From assembly GCA_014529385.2 (NCBI GenBank), contig CM043969.1, positions 36,515,922 through 36,579,921 of the forward strand: a DNA stretch of 64,000 nt, written 5' to 3'. The translations under genes were made by a program, and so were the position numbers. This stretch comes from Adiantum capillus-veneris (Eukaryota; Streptophyta; Polypodiopsida; Polypodiales; Pteridaceae). Below the pieces are notes generated by a model that ran no database searches, was not told the origin of the DNA, and worked only from the letters and a program-made list of their open reading frames with translations. Of the stretch, positions 11,938 through 23,067 are shown one piece after another (positions within the stretch are counted from its first letter, which is position 1; every line of letters begins with the position of its first letter).

Positions 11938-12747
11938 TTAGCACATTGATTGCTTGAGCTGTTGGTAGCACTTTGACTGTTGTTGAGCTTTTTCTCGCCA
12001 CCATCGGTCGCTTGGTCTGCTTGGTGCTATATGGTGTGGTGGAGTCTTTTCAGACTTAACTTGCCATTGCTCGATTGATTTTACGATCTGTGGAGAAGAT
12101 AAGTGCTCCTTTTTCTTCCAAACCATTTTCATGCTAGGTTCGGTGCTCGAAGATGCTCGTCTCTGTGTTTTAACCCTTGGAACCTTGTTTTGTTTTGTTG
12201 GTGAAGTTTTAGGCATCCATATCTGAATCGGTTTATCTTTAAGTTGTACTTTTGGTACCCAAATTTGCCTGACTCCTTGCATGCTACTTGTAGCATTTGC
12301 TTGTTGAGGAGATGGAGAAGATTGACTACTTCGTGGTTTGGTCTGCTGATTGCTTCTTTTCCATTCCTCCTTGCTTGGTGCAATTGGAACAATGAGTTGC
12401 CCGCCTTTAGGTGATAGCTTTAGCTGATTTGTATCCCAATCTGGTATTGCTTTGTATGTCCGCATCCAGGGAATTCCAAGAATCATCGTCTCATTCATGT
12501 GTTCATCTGGTAAGCATAGAAACTGATGAGGACATGAACATCCATGTACTATCCCATTCAAGTTGACTACTCCCAATGTTGGGGTTGGGTTCTTGTTGCA
12601 TCCTTTGATTGTCGCTATTCTTGTTGTCAATGCTTGACTTGTTGTCTTTTTGTACGTGGAATAACTTACTGCATTTACTCTACCTCCTGTTTCAACCAAA
12701 GCATTGGTGCTATGATTGTTGAGTTGTACTTTGATGTGCAGGTCCAT
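11938..12747 (-). pseudogene. Element B: second retropepsin-like domain downstream of integrase
   Basis: This 269-residue frame is the last coding part of the element. It starts with MDLHIKVQLNN, followed by NALVETGGRVNAVSYSTYKK and later MILGIPWMRTYKAIPDWD. The pattern '(D/E)TG…hydrophobic…ILG.PW' is that of retroviral-type aspartic proteases, but the catalytic Asp position is Glu here. The C-terminal half is Gln/Ser/Lys-rich and without a recognised domain. The element's main protease is separate (17604-17992). The segment continues in frame, through two stops, from the integrase tail, so it may have been a C-terminal extension of pol rather than a separate gene. It is inactive as found. 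Confidence 0.6.
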
Positions 12748-13513
12748 TTCGTCTAATCAGTCATCATATGTTGAAACTGCCTCTTTAGGTAACTCCCATT
12801 GTCGGTCATCTATTTCCAGAGTGTTGATGGAAATAGGTATCTATTGATTCTTGAGAGTAGCTTTTTTCTTGAGTACTTTTCGATTGTTGAGTTGTACTTT
12901 GATGTGCAGGTCCATTTCGTCTAACCAGTCATCATCTGTTGAAACTGCCTCTTTAGGTAACTCCCATTGTCGGTCATCTATTTCCAGAGTGTTGATGGAA
13001 ATCGGTATCTGTTGATTCTTGAGAGTATCTTTTCGCTTGAGTACCCGAAGTCGAGCTTCCTCTTGGGCTTCATCAATAACTTGTTGTTGTTTAATCTTCC
13101 TTTGCTTGGCTACATGCATTCTTTGTAGCAATTCATTGGTTAGCGGCGAATTGTATTTCTTTAAACGACATCCACTAATCCAATCAGCCATTGGTTCACC
13201 AGTCATCATCTGTTGAAACTGCCTCTTTAGGTAACTCCCATTGTCGGTCATCTATTTCCAGAGTGTTGATGGAAATCGGTATCTGTTGATTCTTGAGAGT
13301 AGCTTTTCGCTTGAGTACCCGAAGCCGAGCTTCCTGTTGGGCTTCATCAATAACCTGTTGTTGTTTAATCTTCCTTTGCTTGGCTGCATGCATTCTTTCT
13401 AGCAATTCATTGGTTAGCGGCAAATTGTATTTCTTTAAACGACATCCACTAATCCTATTAGCCATTGGTTCACCATCTAGGGTGGACAATTTTACTGCTC
13501 CACTTGGAGACAC
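12716..13513 (-). pseudogene. Element B: integrase C-terminal tail in tandem duplicates
   Basis: The integrase tail (GAVKLSTLDGEPMANRISGC, then RLKKYNLPLTNELLERMHAA) is followed by a Gln/Lys-rich linker and INTLEIDDRQWELPKEAV. These occur in duplicate units: a 274-bp shift (12938 versus 13212) and a 168-bp shift (12721 versus 12889). The 168-bp unit keeps frame and the 274-bp unit does not. Against the intact unit, the copy nearest 12841 has Gln-to-stop (CAG to TAG) at 12841-12843 and Trp-to-stop (TGG to TGA) near 12756. Confidence 0.7.
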
Positions 13514-13576
13514 ATCTTCAATGATAAACGGTATGTTTTCCTTTTTCTTAAACTTAAGAATGTGTTGCTTAAGGGA

Positions 13577-14191
13577 CTAGACTAAAACTAAGTCCCCTTT
13601 CTTGAAGACTTTTGTGATTAAGTGGGAATCGAAAAACTGTTTTTGTTTCCGCTTTTGTGCATAGATGTGAGCTACAACAGTTAGCTTTTGCTCATCTAGC
13701 TTTTTCAAATCTTCAAGTCTTTGTGACAATTCATGTCTAATCCACTCAAGATTCTGTGCTACCCTTAATGTCGGCAATAGAAATTCTATTGGAAGTATGG
13801 CATCAAGACCATAAACAAGGTTAAAGGGTCTAGCATTTAAAGTTGTTTTGAATGAAACTCAATAAGCCCATAGAGGAGCGTGGAGATTCATTTCCCAGTC
13901 CGTCCTTCCTGAACTAACCACTTTAGTCAGCACCAAGATAAGAATTTTATTCGTATGCTCAACTTGTCTGTTTGCTTGTGGGTAATAGGGACCTGATTTG
14001 TTATGGATGACCATAAACTCGTTAAGAAAATACTCGATTATCTCATTGAGGAAATGAGTTCCCCGATCACTGACAATTTCTATTGGTATTCCATATCTTG
14101 TGAATACATACTCATACAAGAATGCAGCAATTGTTTTGGCATCATTCTTTTGAGTTGCTTTAGCCTTGGTCCACTTGGTCAAATAGTCCAT
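13577..14191 (-). pseudogene. Element B: integrase catalytic core
   Basis: The core triad can be read: D in MDYLTKWTKAKAT, D in IVSDRGTHF and E in PQANRQVEHTNK, with the usual YGIPIEIVSD and ending in MNLHAPLWAY. The piece at 13577-13777 (LEWIRHELSQRLEDLKKLDE, ending KVFKKGDLVLV) is the region after the core. A TGA or TAA interrupts between 13777 and 13859, and between 14191 and 14234. All pieces from 14515 to 13859 are in one frame, so only substitutions separate them. Confidence 0.83.
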
Positions 14192-14233
14192 AGCTACAAT
14201 GATATATTAAGCTTGGGCTCTATAAGTAGGTGG

Positions 14234-14515
14234 TTATAATGGTCCAACAAAATCGATACCCCATTTTGCGAAAGCTCTAGTCCCCATCATTGGACTTAAG
14301 GACATGCTATCTACTCGTGTTGGCATTTTTGCTTGTTGACAAGCATCACACCTTCGAACATATTCTTTGGCATCTGCAAAAAGTGTTGGCCACCATATGC
14401 CTGCCATCAAGATTGCTCTTGTGGTGGTCTCACTAGAAAAGTGACCTCCAGCTAATCCAGCATGTGCTTGTTTTATAATCAGAATATACTTGTTTTCATT
14501 TGCACAAAGATGCAA
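14234..14515 (-). pseudogene. Element B: second integrase zinc-binding (HHCC) module
   Basis: The frame carries AHAGLAGGHF (H-x6-H), ILMAGIWWPTLFADA and CDACQQAK, then WGIDFVGPL, which leads into the catalytic core. This is the expected zinc-binding module of the integrase. It is the second such module, since one more lies about 130-190 codons upstream (see 14656-15324). Confidence 0.8.
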
Positions 14516-14655
14516 ATGTTGATCCTAACCTCTCCGATACAATTGGTTCCCAATAAGAGCATAGTATCTTGCTTCAGTTTCAATTGCTCTTTGACGGCGT
14601 TTACTCATATCCTAAGAAAATGTTAGGCTTGATAAGTAAGTAACTAGATCGTTAC

Positions 14656-15324
14656 TCACTTAGGAACAGGTGACATTTGAAACAATGTTACATGAGGTAT
14701 GGGTGTTTGTTTTTTACATTGAGGACAATCCTTTACAAAAGATCTAACATCGCTCCTCATAGTCGGCCAAAATACTCCAAGTCTCAAGATTCGTTGCATA
14801 GTTTGGTCCTCAGCAAAGTGAAGTCCTACTATGGTGACATGTGCTTGACTTAGGTACTGTTCTTTTTCTTCAAAATTAATGCATAAGAGGAATACCCCAT
14901 CTTGATTTCTTTTGTATAGCCTACCAGCTAGTAATTGATACATAGCCGATTGCTTGATTAATCTGATCATAATAGGAAGTGGTATTTGTGAATCCACTTG
15001 AGCTATTGTCATCAATGACACAACGTTTTCCGACCATCTAGGTATCATCTCCATGGAGAATAAATAGGCATCTGGTAGATCATCATCTACCCCTTTATGT
15101 GATTCTCCTGAAACAGTCCTTGACAAATGATTCGCTCGTTGATGTGTAGTGCCCTTTTTTACAACCACAGTGAAATCAAATTCTAGAAGAATGATGAACC
15201 ATCTCACTATTCTTCCTGTGCTGCATGGCTTGTTGACCAAATACAACAAAGATTGGTGGTCCACAAAGAACACAAACTTGGTGGCTAATAGGTAATTTCT
15301 GTACTTTTTAACGGCATAGATCAT
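14656..15324 (-). pseudogene. Element B: RNase H C-terminus plus first zinc-binding (HHCC) module
   Basis: The N-terminal part (VDHQSLLYLVNKP, FDFTVVVKKGTTHQRANHLS) is the end of the RT-linked RNase H. The C-terminal part (AHVTIVGLHF, ILRLGVFWPTMRSDV, CPQCKKQT) is an integrase-type HHCC module. It is then followed by a second one, so the element has two in series. A TGA separates this frame from 15325-15654, which is the preceding RNase H part in the same reading frame. Confidence 0.8.
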
Positions 15325-15654
15325 TCATAATCCTTCCCTTTTGGTGGTGGTATAATTCTTTTCCACCATGTTCAATTGTCGTCTAGCATAAGAAATAGGA
15401 AAGTCAATTTTCCCGTCTCCTGGTTGAGCTAGTATACAACCAATAGAAAAATTGGAAGCATCTACATGTACGTGAAATACCTTATTCCAATCTGGTGCTT
15501 TCAATATTGGAGCGGAGGTGAGAGCTTGCTTAAGCTTCATGAAGGATTCTTCACATGCCTTGGTCCATTCAAAGTGTGTAATCAAACTATACATGGGTTT
15601 TGCAATTATAGCGTACACGTAGATGAACCGCCGGTAATATTCACAGTGCCCCAT
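15325..15654 (-). pseudogene. Element B: RT thumb/connection and RNase H N-terminal half
   Basis: The segment reads GHCEYYRRFI (relatives have GH-x-GYYRRFI), then FEWTKACEESFMKLKQALTS, then VHVDASNFSIGCILAQPGDG, the start of the RNase H with its first Asp. It ends ARRQLNMVEKNYTTTKREGL, with the second acidic residue of RNase H conserved (E of EKNYTTTKRE). A frameshift near 15650 separates it from the RT frame. Confidence 0.82.
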
Positions 15655-16471
15655 GAAGGTTTGTACCCTTGACTATTGTTGGTCTAGGCAAATCAGCAAT
15701 GAGATGAATCTTCTCAATATCGGTAGCTATGCCATTTTTAGACACTATATGTCCAAGAATTTTTCCTTGTCTACCCATGAATGTGCATTTTTGAGGATTT
15801 AAGAAAATCCTATAAAGTCTACATTTTTCGAATACCTTTTTGAGGTGTTCAAAATTATCAGCTCGGATTGATGAATGTACGCATAGATCATTCATATATA
15901 CTTCTAAGAATTTCCTAAGATATTCTTTGAAAGCATGGCTCATCAACCTTTGAAATGTGGCTGGAGCATTAGTTAACCCAAACGGCATAACCTGATAGGC
16001 AAATATACCCCATTCTGTTGCAAAAGAAGTTTTATGCTCATCTTTTGGGTCAACCAAGAGTTGATTGTATCCCAAAAAGCTGTCTAAGAAGCTGTAAGCT
16101 TATTTTCCTACAACTCGTCCTAAAACATGCTCAATTATTAGAAGAGGAAAGTTATCTCTACTGGTAGCTGCATTCACATTTTTGAGATTAACACACACTC
16201 GCATTTTTCCATTCTTCTTGGGTACTATCACAATCGGAGACACCCAATCTGTGTGTTCAATTTTGTAAATGAATTTGGCTTCCTTTATTTTTTCAATCTC
16301 TTCTTTTATCTTCCTGGCAAATGTTTCATTATACGTGTATGGCCTCTGTCTACTTGGCTTCGCATCATCTCTCATGGGTATAGTATGTTGACAGATTTCT
16401 AGATCAACACCCTTGAGATCCTTGTAAGACCAAGCGAAGATATCTCGGTATTCCTTTAACAAGCTCAGCAA
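15641..16471 (-). pseudogene. Element B: reverse transcriptase
   Basis: RT blocks appear in order: DWVSPIVIVPKKNGKMRVCV, YNQLLVDPKDEHKTSF, FAYQVMPFGLTNAPATFQRL, the catalytic box, then FLNPQKCTFM and LGHIVSKNGI. The catalytic box reads YMND rather than YxDD; codons are TAT ATG AAT GAT, so the first Asp is Asn by one G-to-A change. An in-frame TAA lies between the pieces at about 16098. The domain is therefore doubly inactivated. Confidence 0.88.
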
Positions 16472-16590
16472 GAGCTCTTCTTCTTCTTCTGTTAGGTCAT
16501 TTTCAATGTAAGCAGGTCTTGGCTCTTCTCCTGGTTCGCCAAGTCTATTTTTTTAGCGTTTTCAGGCCCTTAGTAAGACTCGCCGTGTTT

Positions 16591-17585
16591 CTATAGTTCC
16601 CTAACAGGTTGTTCGACTATAATTTTTCGATCTTGGAGAGTATACTTTTTGTAATGGGATGGAACACACATTACATCCTTACCATCCTCTTCTATGGTTT
16701 CCATTTCGGTTGTGTATATCTCCTTTAGAGCCTTTTTCAACTCTTGATATTTCTTTTTTCGCTCGACATGAGTCATGAGTGGTTTCTCATCCTGTGGGTT
16801 TGCTTGAGTACCCTTCCTTGTTTTTCTCAATGTTTGAGACATTTTTGAGTTTTTGTTTGAAGGATATCTACCGTGATTTTGTCCTTGACACAATCATTTG
16901 CATCTATCTGCATCAAAAATTGTGTTCTACTAGAGATTGATGTCATAGGTCATGTTTTCACAATTCTGGTGTCTCTCTTTTGTCTATACCATTTTTGTCT
17001 TCTTGATTTCTGGTTTGGAAAGTCAAAAAACTTTTCCTCCCCTCCTTTTAAGAGTAGCTTAGCTCTCATCTGCTCTTTTTCTAACCCCGAACCTTCTGAG
17101 GTAGCTGAGTGTTTATCTAACTCATCAGTTGCATCGTAATAGAGGTCTGAAAAGACTTGTTGAGCTTTCATTAAGTCCTTGGGTTCCTCATCTTCATCTT
17201 CAATGTTGAGGATTGAAATCATTTGGATTGGAATTATGTCATAGCCATCCTCATTGCAAAATTGAGTAGGCATATACGTATTCACACATACATCCATTGT
17301 CGCTAGAATTTGAGTCCATTCAAATGGCTCAAACAAAATCTATGGAAAGGGTTCTGGTACATAGGCTTCGTCTGTGCAGTCCCTTTCTAGGATACATTCT
17401 TCTCGTCTTAAAATTCCATTTTCTGAAGCTCCACACATCCAAATAGAAATGTCTTTGTTTATCCAGGATGGAAGTTCAATTTCAGCCGAAGAGACTGAAT
17501 CAAACTCTTGTATGGATGTTTTCAAGACATCTCTATATGTGTGATCTTTTAGGTTTACTCTTGTTATAGATCCCACTTGCTTCAA
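16591..17585 (-). pseudogene. Element B: linker between protease and reverse transcriptase
   Basis: Three consecutive minus-strand frames (17340-17585, 16950-17336, 16591-16893) are acidic or Lys-rich and have no recognised catalytic motif. Their position between protease and RT matches the variable linker of gypsy pol. They contain no separate gene that I can recognise. Confidence 0.6.
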
Positions 17586-17603
17586 GTACAGATAATTGTT
17601 TCC

Positions 17604-17992
17604 TCAATCTTGGATAAGTTGTACCTGTTGTATGAAAGGTCTTCCCAATATTATTTCATAGTTGAGTTTTTTCCCAAATTCTATTATGCCAAAAGTGTGT
17701 TGATATTCAATTCCATAAGAATTGACTATCACTTTTTCAAGCAGCCCTAAAGGTCTGTCAATGTGTGCGTCAGCCAATTGCAATTTCATTCGAGTTTGTA
17801 TAATGGCTGGTTGACCCCAGGATTCCCATACTGCTTAGTGGCTATGGCTATGCCAGCTCCACTATCCAATATTGCCATGGTTTCAATGTCATTATATTTC
17901 ACTGGGAGGGTAGTGTATCCTTCTTCCCCTTCATAATATTCTCCAACTTTGTTCATGGGAACAGATCGAATCTCTTTGTTGTCCATTTTCAT
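17604..17992 (-). pseudogene. Element B: aspartic protease (retropepsin)
   Basis: The catalytic motif is at IETMAILDSGAGIAIATKQY (DSGA form of D-T/S-G) in 17786-17992. The C-terminal ILGRPFIQQ motif is in 17604-17789. The two pieces are in different frames, overlapping near 17786, so there is a shift inside the domain. Its product would have processed the Gag-Pol polyprotein. Confidence 0.8.
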
Positions 17993-18527
17993 TTTTAAAT
18001 TTTCCCAATTTTTTTGAGATTAACCCTGTTATCCCCACCTTCTCTAGGGTTTTCTATAAACTATTCCATAAGTATGGTCTGAGTTTTAACAGTTCTCCCA
18101 AGGTAAGAGTGCATTGGATGGGTCTAGACATGATTGAATGAATGTTGTCTACTTCTACGGTCTGTTCAGCTCTTTTTACTTGAGTGTTCTTATACACTAT
18201 GGATTAATCTTCGTTATCTCCCAAGTAATGTTTTCAAGGTCAATGGTTTCGACATTCCTGAAGCTTTGTAATCCCCATACAAGGATTGTACATCCATGTT
18301 CATATCAGGAGGTAGGTGATCCAACCAGACTTCCTCTATAGGAGCTGACTTTAGAGTTAGGCTCCCATCATTGATCTCTCTCACTTTTTCTCATAAGTGT
18401 CCTGGCCAGTCTTTCTCTATGAAGGGAATTCCGTCTAAGGCATCTTCGTTGTCCGGCACTATAAGCTCTGGTTCTTTTGTTTCAAGGTGGGGTTATGCCA
18501 CCACATCGGATTCTTCTTTAGTGTCTC

Positions 18528-20050
18528 TTACCACAAGCTATTCAACTTCTCCTGGAATAGCTTTTTTTCTTTCTCCTTGATTTCAACCCGTTGTTTTTGT
18601 TTTCTCATCTCATATCTTTTGCTTCTACTCCTTTTGATTATTTGAGAGGAAACTTTCGTATTTTCCAAATCATCATAGGAGTTGTGTTTCTTTTTCTTTG
18701 CTTGGGCTCTAGTGATTACCTTGATTGGAACAATCGGTTCACTCTCTGATAAGCTACTAGGTATCACTTGGACTACGTTTACTACGGTTTTACCCTTGTT
18801 CAAAGGATTTTTAGGACAATCTTCCGGAAAGTGTCCTCCCTTTTTGAAACATTGTATGCAATAGGCTTCAACTGGTTTGAGATTTTTGTTAGGCTCTAGA
18901 CATTCATTTTTCCAATGATCATCTACACCACAGTTATGACAGTTTCTTGTTCTTGGCTTCATCATGGGTCTTACCATGGGAGGTTTGACACCTTGATTAG
19001 CTACATAATACATTGGTGCAAGCTCTGGTGGAGCATAAGTCACGGTTTCTTCCATTGGTGGTGGATGCAAATTATACCAATCTCCTTCTACCATTACTAT
19101 AGATGGACTAGGCTCTGCATAGGGTGTAACAGGCACTAATGCTTGTTCATCTATGACTCCTTCAGAGTGCATGTACTTTACAGGCACTGCATTATGTCCT
19201 GGATACGGAGGTTGTCGTCCCAACACAGGTTCACGTCTTTCCATACCCATTGGTGATCTTTGAGCTTGGGCCATATTAGGCTGATATATGTACATGGGTT
19301 GTCCTTGTGGCCTCATGGGCACGTACTGAACATTCCCATCATACTTTGGTCTGAAGTAACACTCATGGACCTCATGATTGGTCCCTTTTCTCTCGATTGC
19401 ACACCATTTTTGTGGCCTATTTGGTTGTCCCTGTTGAGGTATCCCCTGTCTTGGTCCCCTCATAGGTGCTTTTTGCATGTTGTTCATCATGTCATTCATC
19501 CTTTTAAGCATATCTTCTATGGCTGAAAGTGGTGCTGCAGCTGCCGTTCCCACTTGTGCTAGTTTAGTAGATGTTGTTTTCTTGCTTTGGTTATCCTTAG
19601 GGACATCTTCTTTGTTGAAAATTTTGCAATTGTCTCCTAAGTCAATAGCATGAAGTTCTTTGTTTAGCAGCCCCTCTAGAAACAAGGATACAATTTGTTC
19701 TTCTGCAGGTATCTCCAGCTCTGGACATCTGGCAATGTATTGTTTCATTTGAGTTGCACAATCCCTAATAGACTCACCATGTTTTTGTTTAAAGCTGTAG
19801 ATTTGAGCTACCGTATTATGTTTGATCCCCATTTTGGAACAAGCAGCTACAAACCCTTGAGCTAATGTGTTCAAGTCCATGATTGACTTTGGTGGAATGT
19901 TTTGGAACCATGTCAATGCTTTTCCTTCTAATGTCATTCCAAACCCCTCGAATTGAGTATGGAAATCGAATATACGCTCTAATGTTAGCACTTGCTTAAA
20001 GTTTGCTAAGTGGTCGTATGGATCCCTTGATCCATTGTATTTTCTGACCC
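18528..20050 (-). pseudogene. Element B: gag with zinc knuckle
   Basis: An open stretch of 487 codons from 19991 extends upstream without a stop to about 20050 (KYNGSRDPYDHLANFKQVLT), giving the capsid-like gag block with GKALTWFQNIPPKSI. A zinc knuckle CHNCGVDDHWKNEC (C-x2-C-x4-H-x4-C) lies at about 18900-18940. A second Cys/His set, CIQCFKKGGHFPEDC, has one extra spacer residue. The C-terminus is Lys/Arg-rich. This is the longest unbroken frame in the window and the least decayed part of element B. Confidence 0.85.
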
Positions 20051-20157
20051 ATTTTGAAAATCAGCTGGGTCTGACGCATCTGTTTGGTTCAACTCCTGAT
20101 CTCCTGGCAGTTGGTCATGTTCCGAGTCCTTCCAACCAGTATGTTGGAAATAGTGAC

Positions 20158-21060
20158 TCATGTAGGCTTGGACCTGGCCTTAGTGTCACCCAGTTTTCTA
20201 GGTGATGAGGTGGTTTCTAGTTTCTTTACATTACTCTCAGATGATCTCTTATGGTGTTCATCTCTTGGAATTGTTTCTGGTCCTTGTCCCAATATCCAAT
20301 CGTGTATGGAATACCCTTGGTATTTGGTTTGTTCTACCTCCTCAAGAGTCATCATAACAAAGTTGTTGTTATAACAATCCCTAAAGAGGTAGGTTGGTAA
20401 GTCCGTTGATCCCTTATCTTTGATCTTGAAGATATAGATGATCTTCATGGCCGTTAGTTGTCATGGTTTGGCATGCAAAGTTCTTAAAAGATCTTTTATG
20501 TTTTTATCTTTCCAACAATAGACTCCAATCCTAGGATTATCCGTACTAAGCTGTTTCAAAGGCTTCAAACTTATTTGATCGTATCCCTCAAATTATAAAG
20601 TTGGTGGTCCTTCTTTTGCTGACATATCTGAGATTATGGTGTTTACTTCTAACCCCCATTTGTCTACCACATCAGGGTTTTCGACTTGTACATATTGAGT
20701 TGCATTTCTGTCCATGTACATTTTTCCTTGTTTGTTTGTCCTAATCTCTTCTTCAAACTCAATACCATGGTCATCAATGCGAATAGCATACTCCTCGTTA
20801 GGGTCCAAGTAAACCTGGGCTCCATGACGGTTAGTATTGTAAATAGAGAGTATATGCTTATAGCGCATTGTCATTCCGGTTTTCGAGTGAGTCGAGTAAG
20901 AAGACATTTTGGATGTTGAATCTAAAAAAGTGTCTGAGACTTCTTCAAGAATTGTGTGCAAGGAATTGCCTTGATTCACGCTCTCTTCGGTGGATACTCT
21001 ACTGGAGGTTTCTCCGAGTATGCCTTGATTTCCTAGTACATGACCAGATCTAAGGTTCAT
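20158..21060 (-). pseudogene. Element B: N-terminal region of gag
   Basis: Two frames lie upstream of the capsid block. The frame at 20593-21060 starts MNLRSGHVLGN, a common start style of gypsy gag (Arg-Ser-Gly after the first residues), and continues with an acidic 155-residue segment. The frame at 20158-20448 has LEEVEQTKYQGYSIHDWILG. A break of about 140 bp with no open frame and a shift at about 20100 separate them from the capsid frame. Confidence 0.6.
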
Positions 21061-23047
21061 ATAGACTTATGAAGCCCTGGATAGAGTACTCACCTTTGGA
21101 TTGACTTGTCATCAATTTCCACTTGATTGGATTGTAACTTTCTGTCAAGACACTGATTCCTCGTCTGCAACCTGATTCTTGTACAAATTTTATCAAGTTA
21201 GCTATTCTTCTATAAAGACAGTAGAGTTTTTGCTAACTCTCGTGATTGGTCTCTGTGTATCACTTCAAATCGAGCTATTGGAGTCAAAATTTGACTTTCA
21301 AATTCGACTTTAGCAAAATCAAACATTTACTCTGCAACCTAGAAACTAAGTGAACATGCACCAATTTTGATCTGATTAAACCCAAAATTGCAATCAGATC
21401 TCAAAATTTCCCGGTGGCTTTATATTATGTTGGTTTAACACTGTATAAGTTCAAAATTCAAAATGGATGTCTCTGGATAGTAGTAGTAAATAATTTTAAT
21501 TATTTGCTTTTGTCAAATTTTTGTACTTTTTGGATTGGTTTGGCAAGTATACAACTTGTTACAGTCTCTGAACAAGTTTCAACAAGTTTGAACAAAATCT
21601 GATCAAGTTTATCAAAAAACTGTTTTATGTCCGCAAACTCTGATTTCGAGAATCTGGCTTAGGGCTCACTTTTGTGATCCAAATTTCACCAAAATTGATT
21701 TGTGAGGTCTACTTGATGTGCTTGACCTTGTGGTATACTCAAATATGCAAATTTCTCAATTTTTGAAGCAGATGTAAATAATCACGATTATTTACTCCAG
21801 CTATATTTTTGTAACTTTTTGCCCCAACTTTGACACAGGTCTGTTAAGCACCTCAAGTTAAGGGCACTAACCAAGTTTCATCAAGTTTGGACAATTTTTG
21901 GTCAAATGGTCATCAATTATCTGTCTGCAGACTAACTTTGCAAATTTGGTCACAATTTTCAATCCAGTGATCCAAATCTTACCAAATTTGGTTTGTGGGC
22001 TTATTACAACATGGTAAAACTAGTGGTATGCTGACTTGTCCAAAAAGTTAAAGAATGGGACGGATGTAAATAATCGTGATTATTTACAATTGGCAAGTTT
22101 TTGTATCTTTTTGGTCAACCGAACATATACACATGTTTATCGCATCAATATAAGCCTATGATTCAATTTTTAACAAGTTTGGACAAATATTTTCCCAAAT
22201 TTACACTCAAGATTCAAAAAGTTAGTACAAACTTTAGTTTTTACCCAGTTTTTTGTCAGTTTAGTGATCCAAATCTCTTGGGCCTTTACAAAAGTTGTTT
22301 GTACACATGCAATGAGTCAATGGTATGAACCTTGGTCAATTTAGAGCAGAAAGTTAATAATCGCAATTATTAACTTCATGCTTCAAATGAACATTTTTTG
22401 CAATTTTTTTAAAGACAGTCTTTATATGAGCTATTTTAAGCCTATGAATCAAGTCAAAACTTAATTTGGCCTAAAATGTCAAGAAAAGGTAAATAATCTA
22501 AGTTTTGGCCAACTCTTGAAATTTTTACCTCAGAGTGTCTTTGAGTTTACCAACTGGTTCAAACAACTTTTAAGGTTACTCTCCAGTCGGATTGAGTGGT
22601 TTCGAGTCTTTTCGAGCTATTTCTAGCCGTAGACATGAAATTCTGCAACTTCCAATAATAACTCACACTTGATTCTTTCAGAGAGAGCAATGTTATGAAA
22701 TCCACCTCGGATCCTACTTACCCTACTCCTAGATTCTCATGCAATGGGGTTGTGGAAAGTGTCCACAAACACTTATTTTCTTGTTTTTTATGTTTTTGTG
22801 AGCACTGATCTTAAGACTTGTCTTGTCTACCAATCATTCTCAAAATCCTAATCTATTTCTACAATCATACAATCCTAAAGGCACTCAGTAAGTACAATTA
22901 CTTCCAAGCTAACTCTACACAGCAAAAGACGACAATCTTAAGCTATGCGGTTTCTAAAAGAAAGTTTGAACTCTAGGCAAACCTAGAGGAAGTCAAAGGA
23001 TAACTTTACAAGACGCTCGTGTTTTTTCCTATTTTAGGTTTCTTCAA
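21061..23047 (-). repeat. Element B: leader with four ~290-bp imperfect repeats
   Basis: There is no gene between the gag start and the primer binding site. A near-palindrome with arms of the type GTAAATAATC/GATTATTTAC recurs at 21486, 21773, 22065 and 22353, spaced 287, 292 and 288 bp, with partly similar sequence between (for example TTTTTGT…TTTGG and 'gatccaaat' blocks). The whole is best read as diverged tandem leader repeats of the retrotransposon. Confidence 0.65.
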
Positions 23048-23065
23048 TCCCCGACAACGGCGCCA
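23048..23065 (-). promoter_or_regulatory. Element B primer binding site (tRNA-Asp type)
   Basis: The minus strand reads TGGCGCCGTTGTCGGGGA, complementary with one mismatch to the 3' end of plant tRNA-Asp (ending CCGGCAACGGCGCCA). It starts two bases after the LTR end ...CCCACA. This fixes the 5' LTR border and the direction of the element. Confidence 0.88.
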
Positions 23066-23067
23066 AA

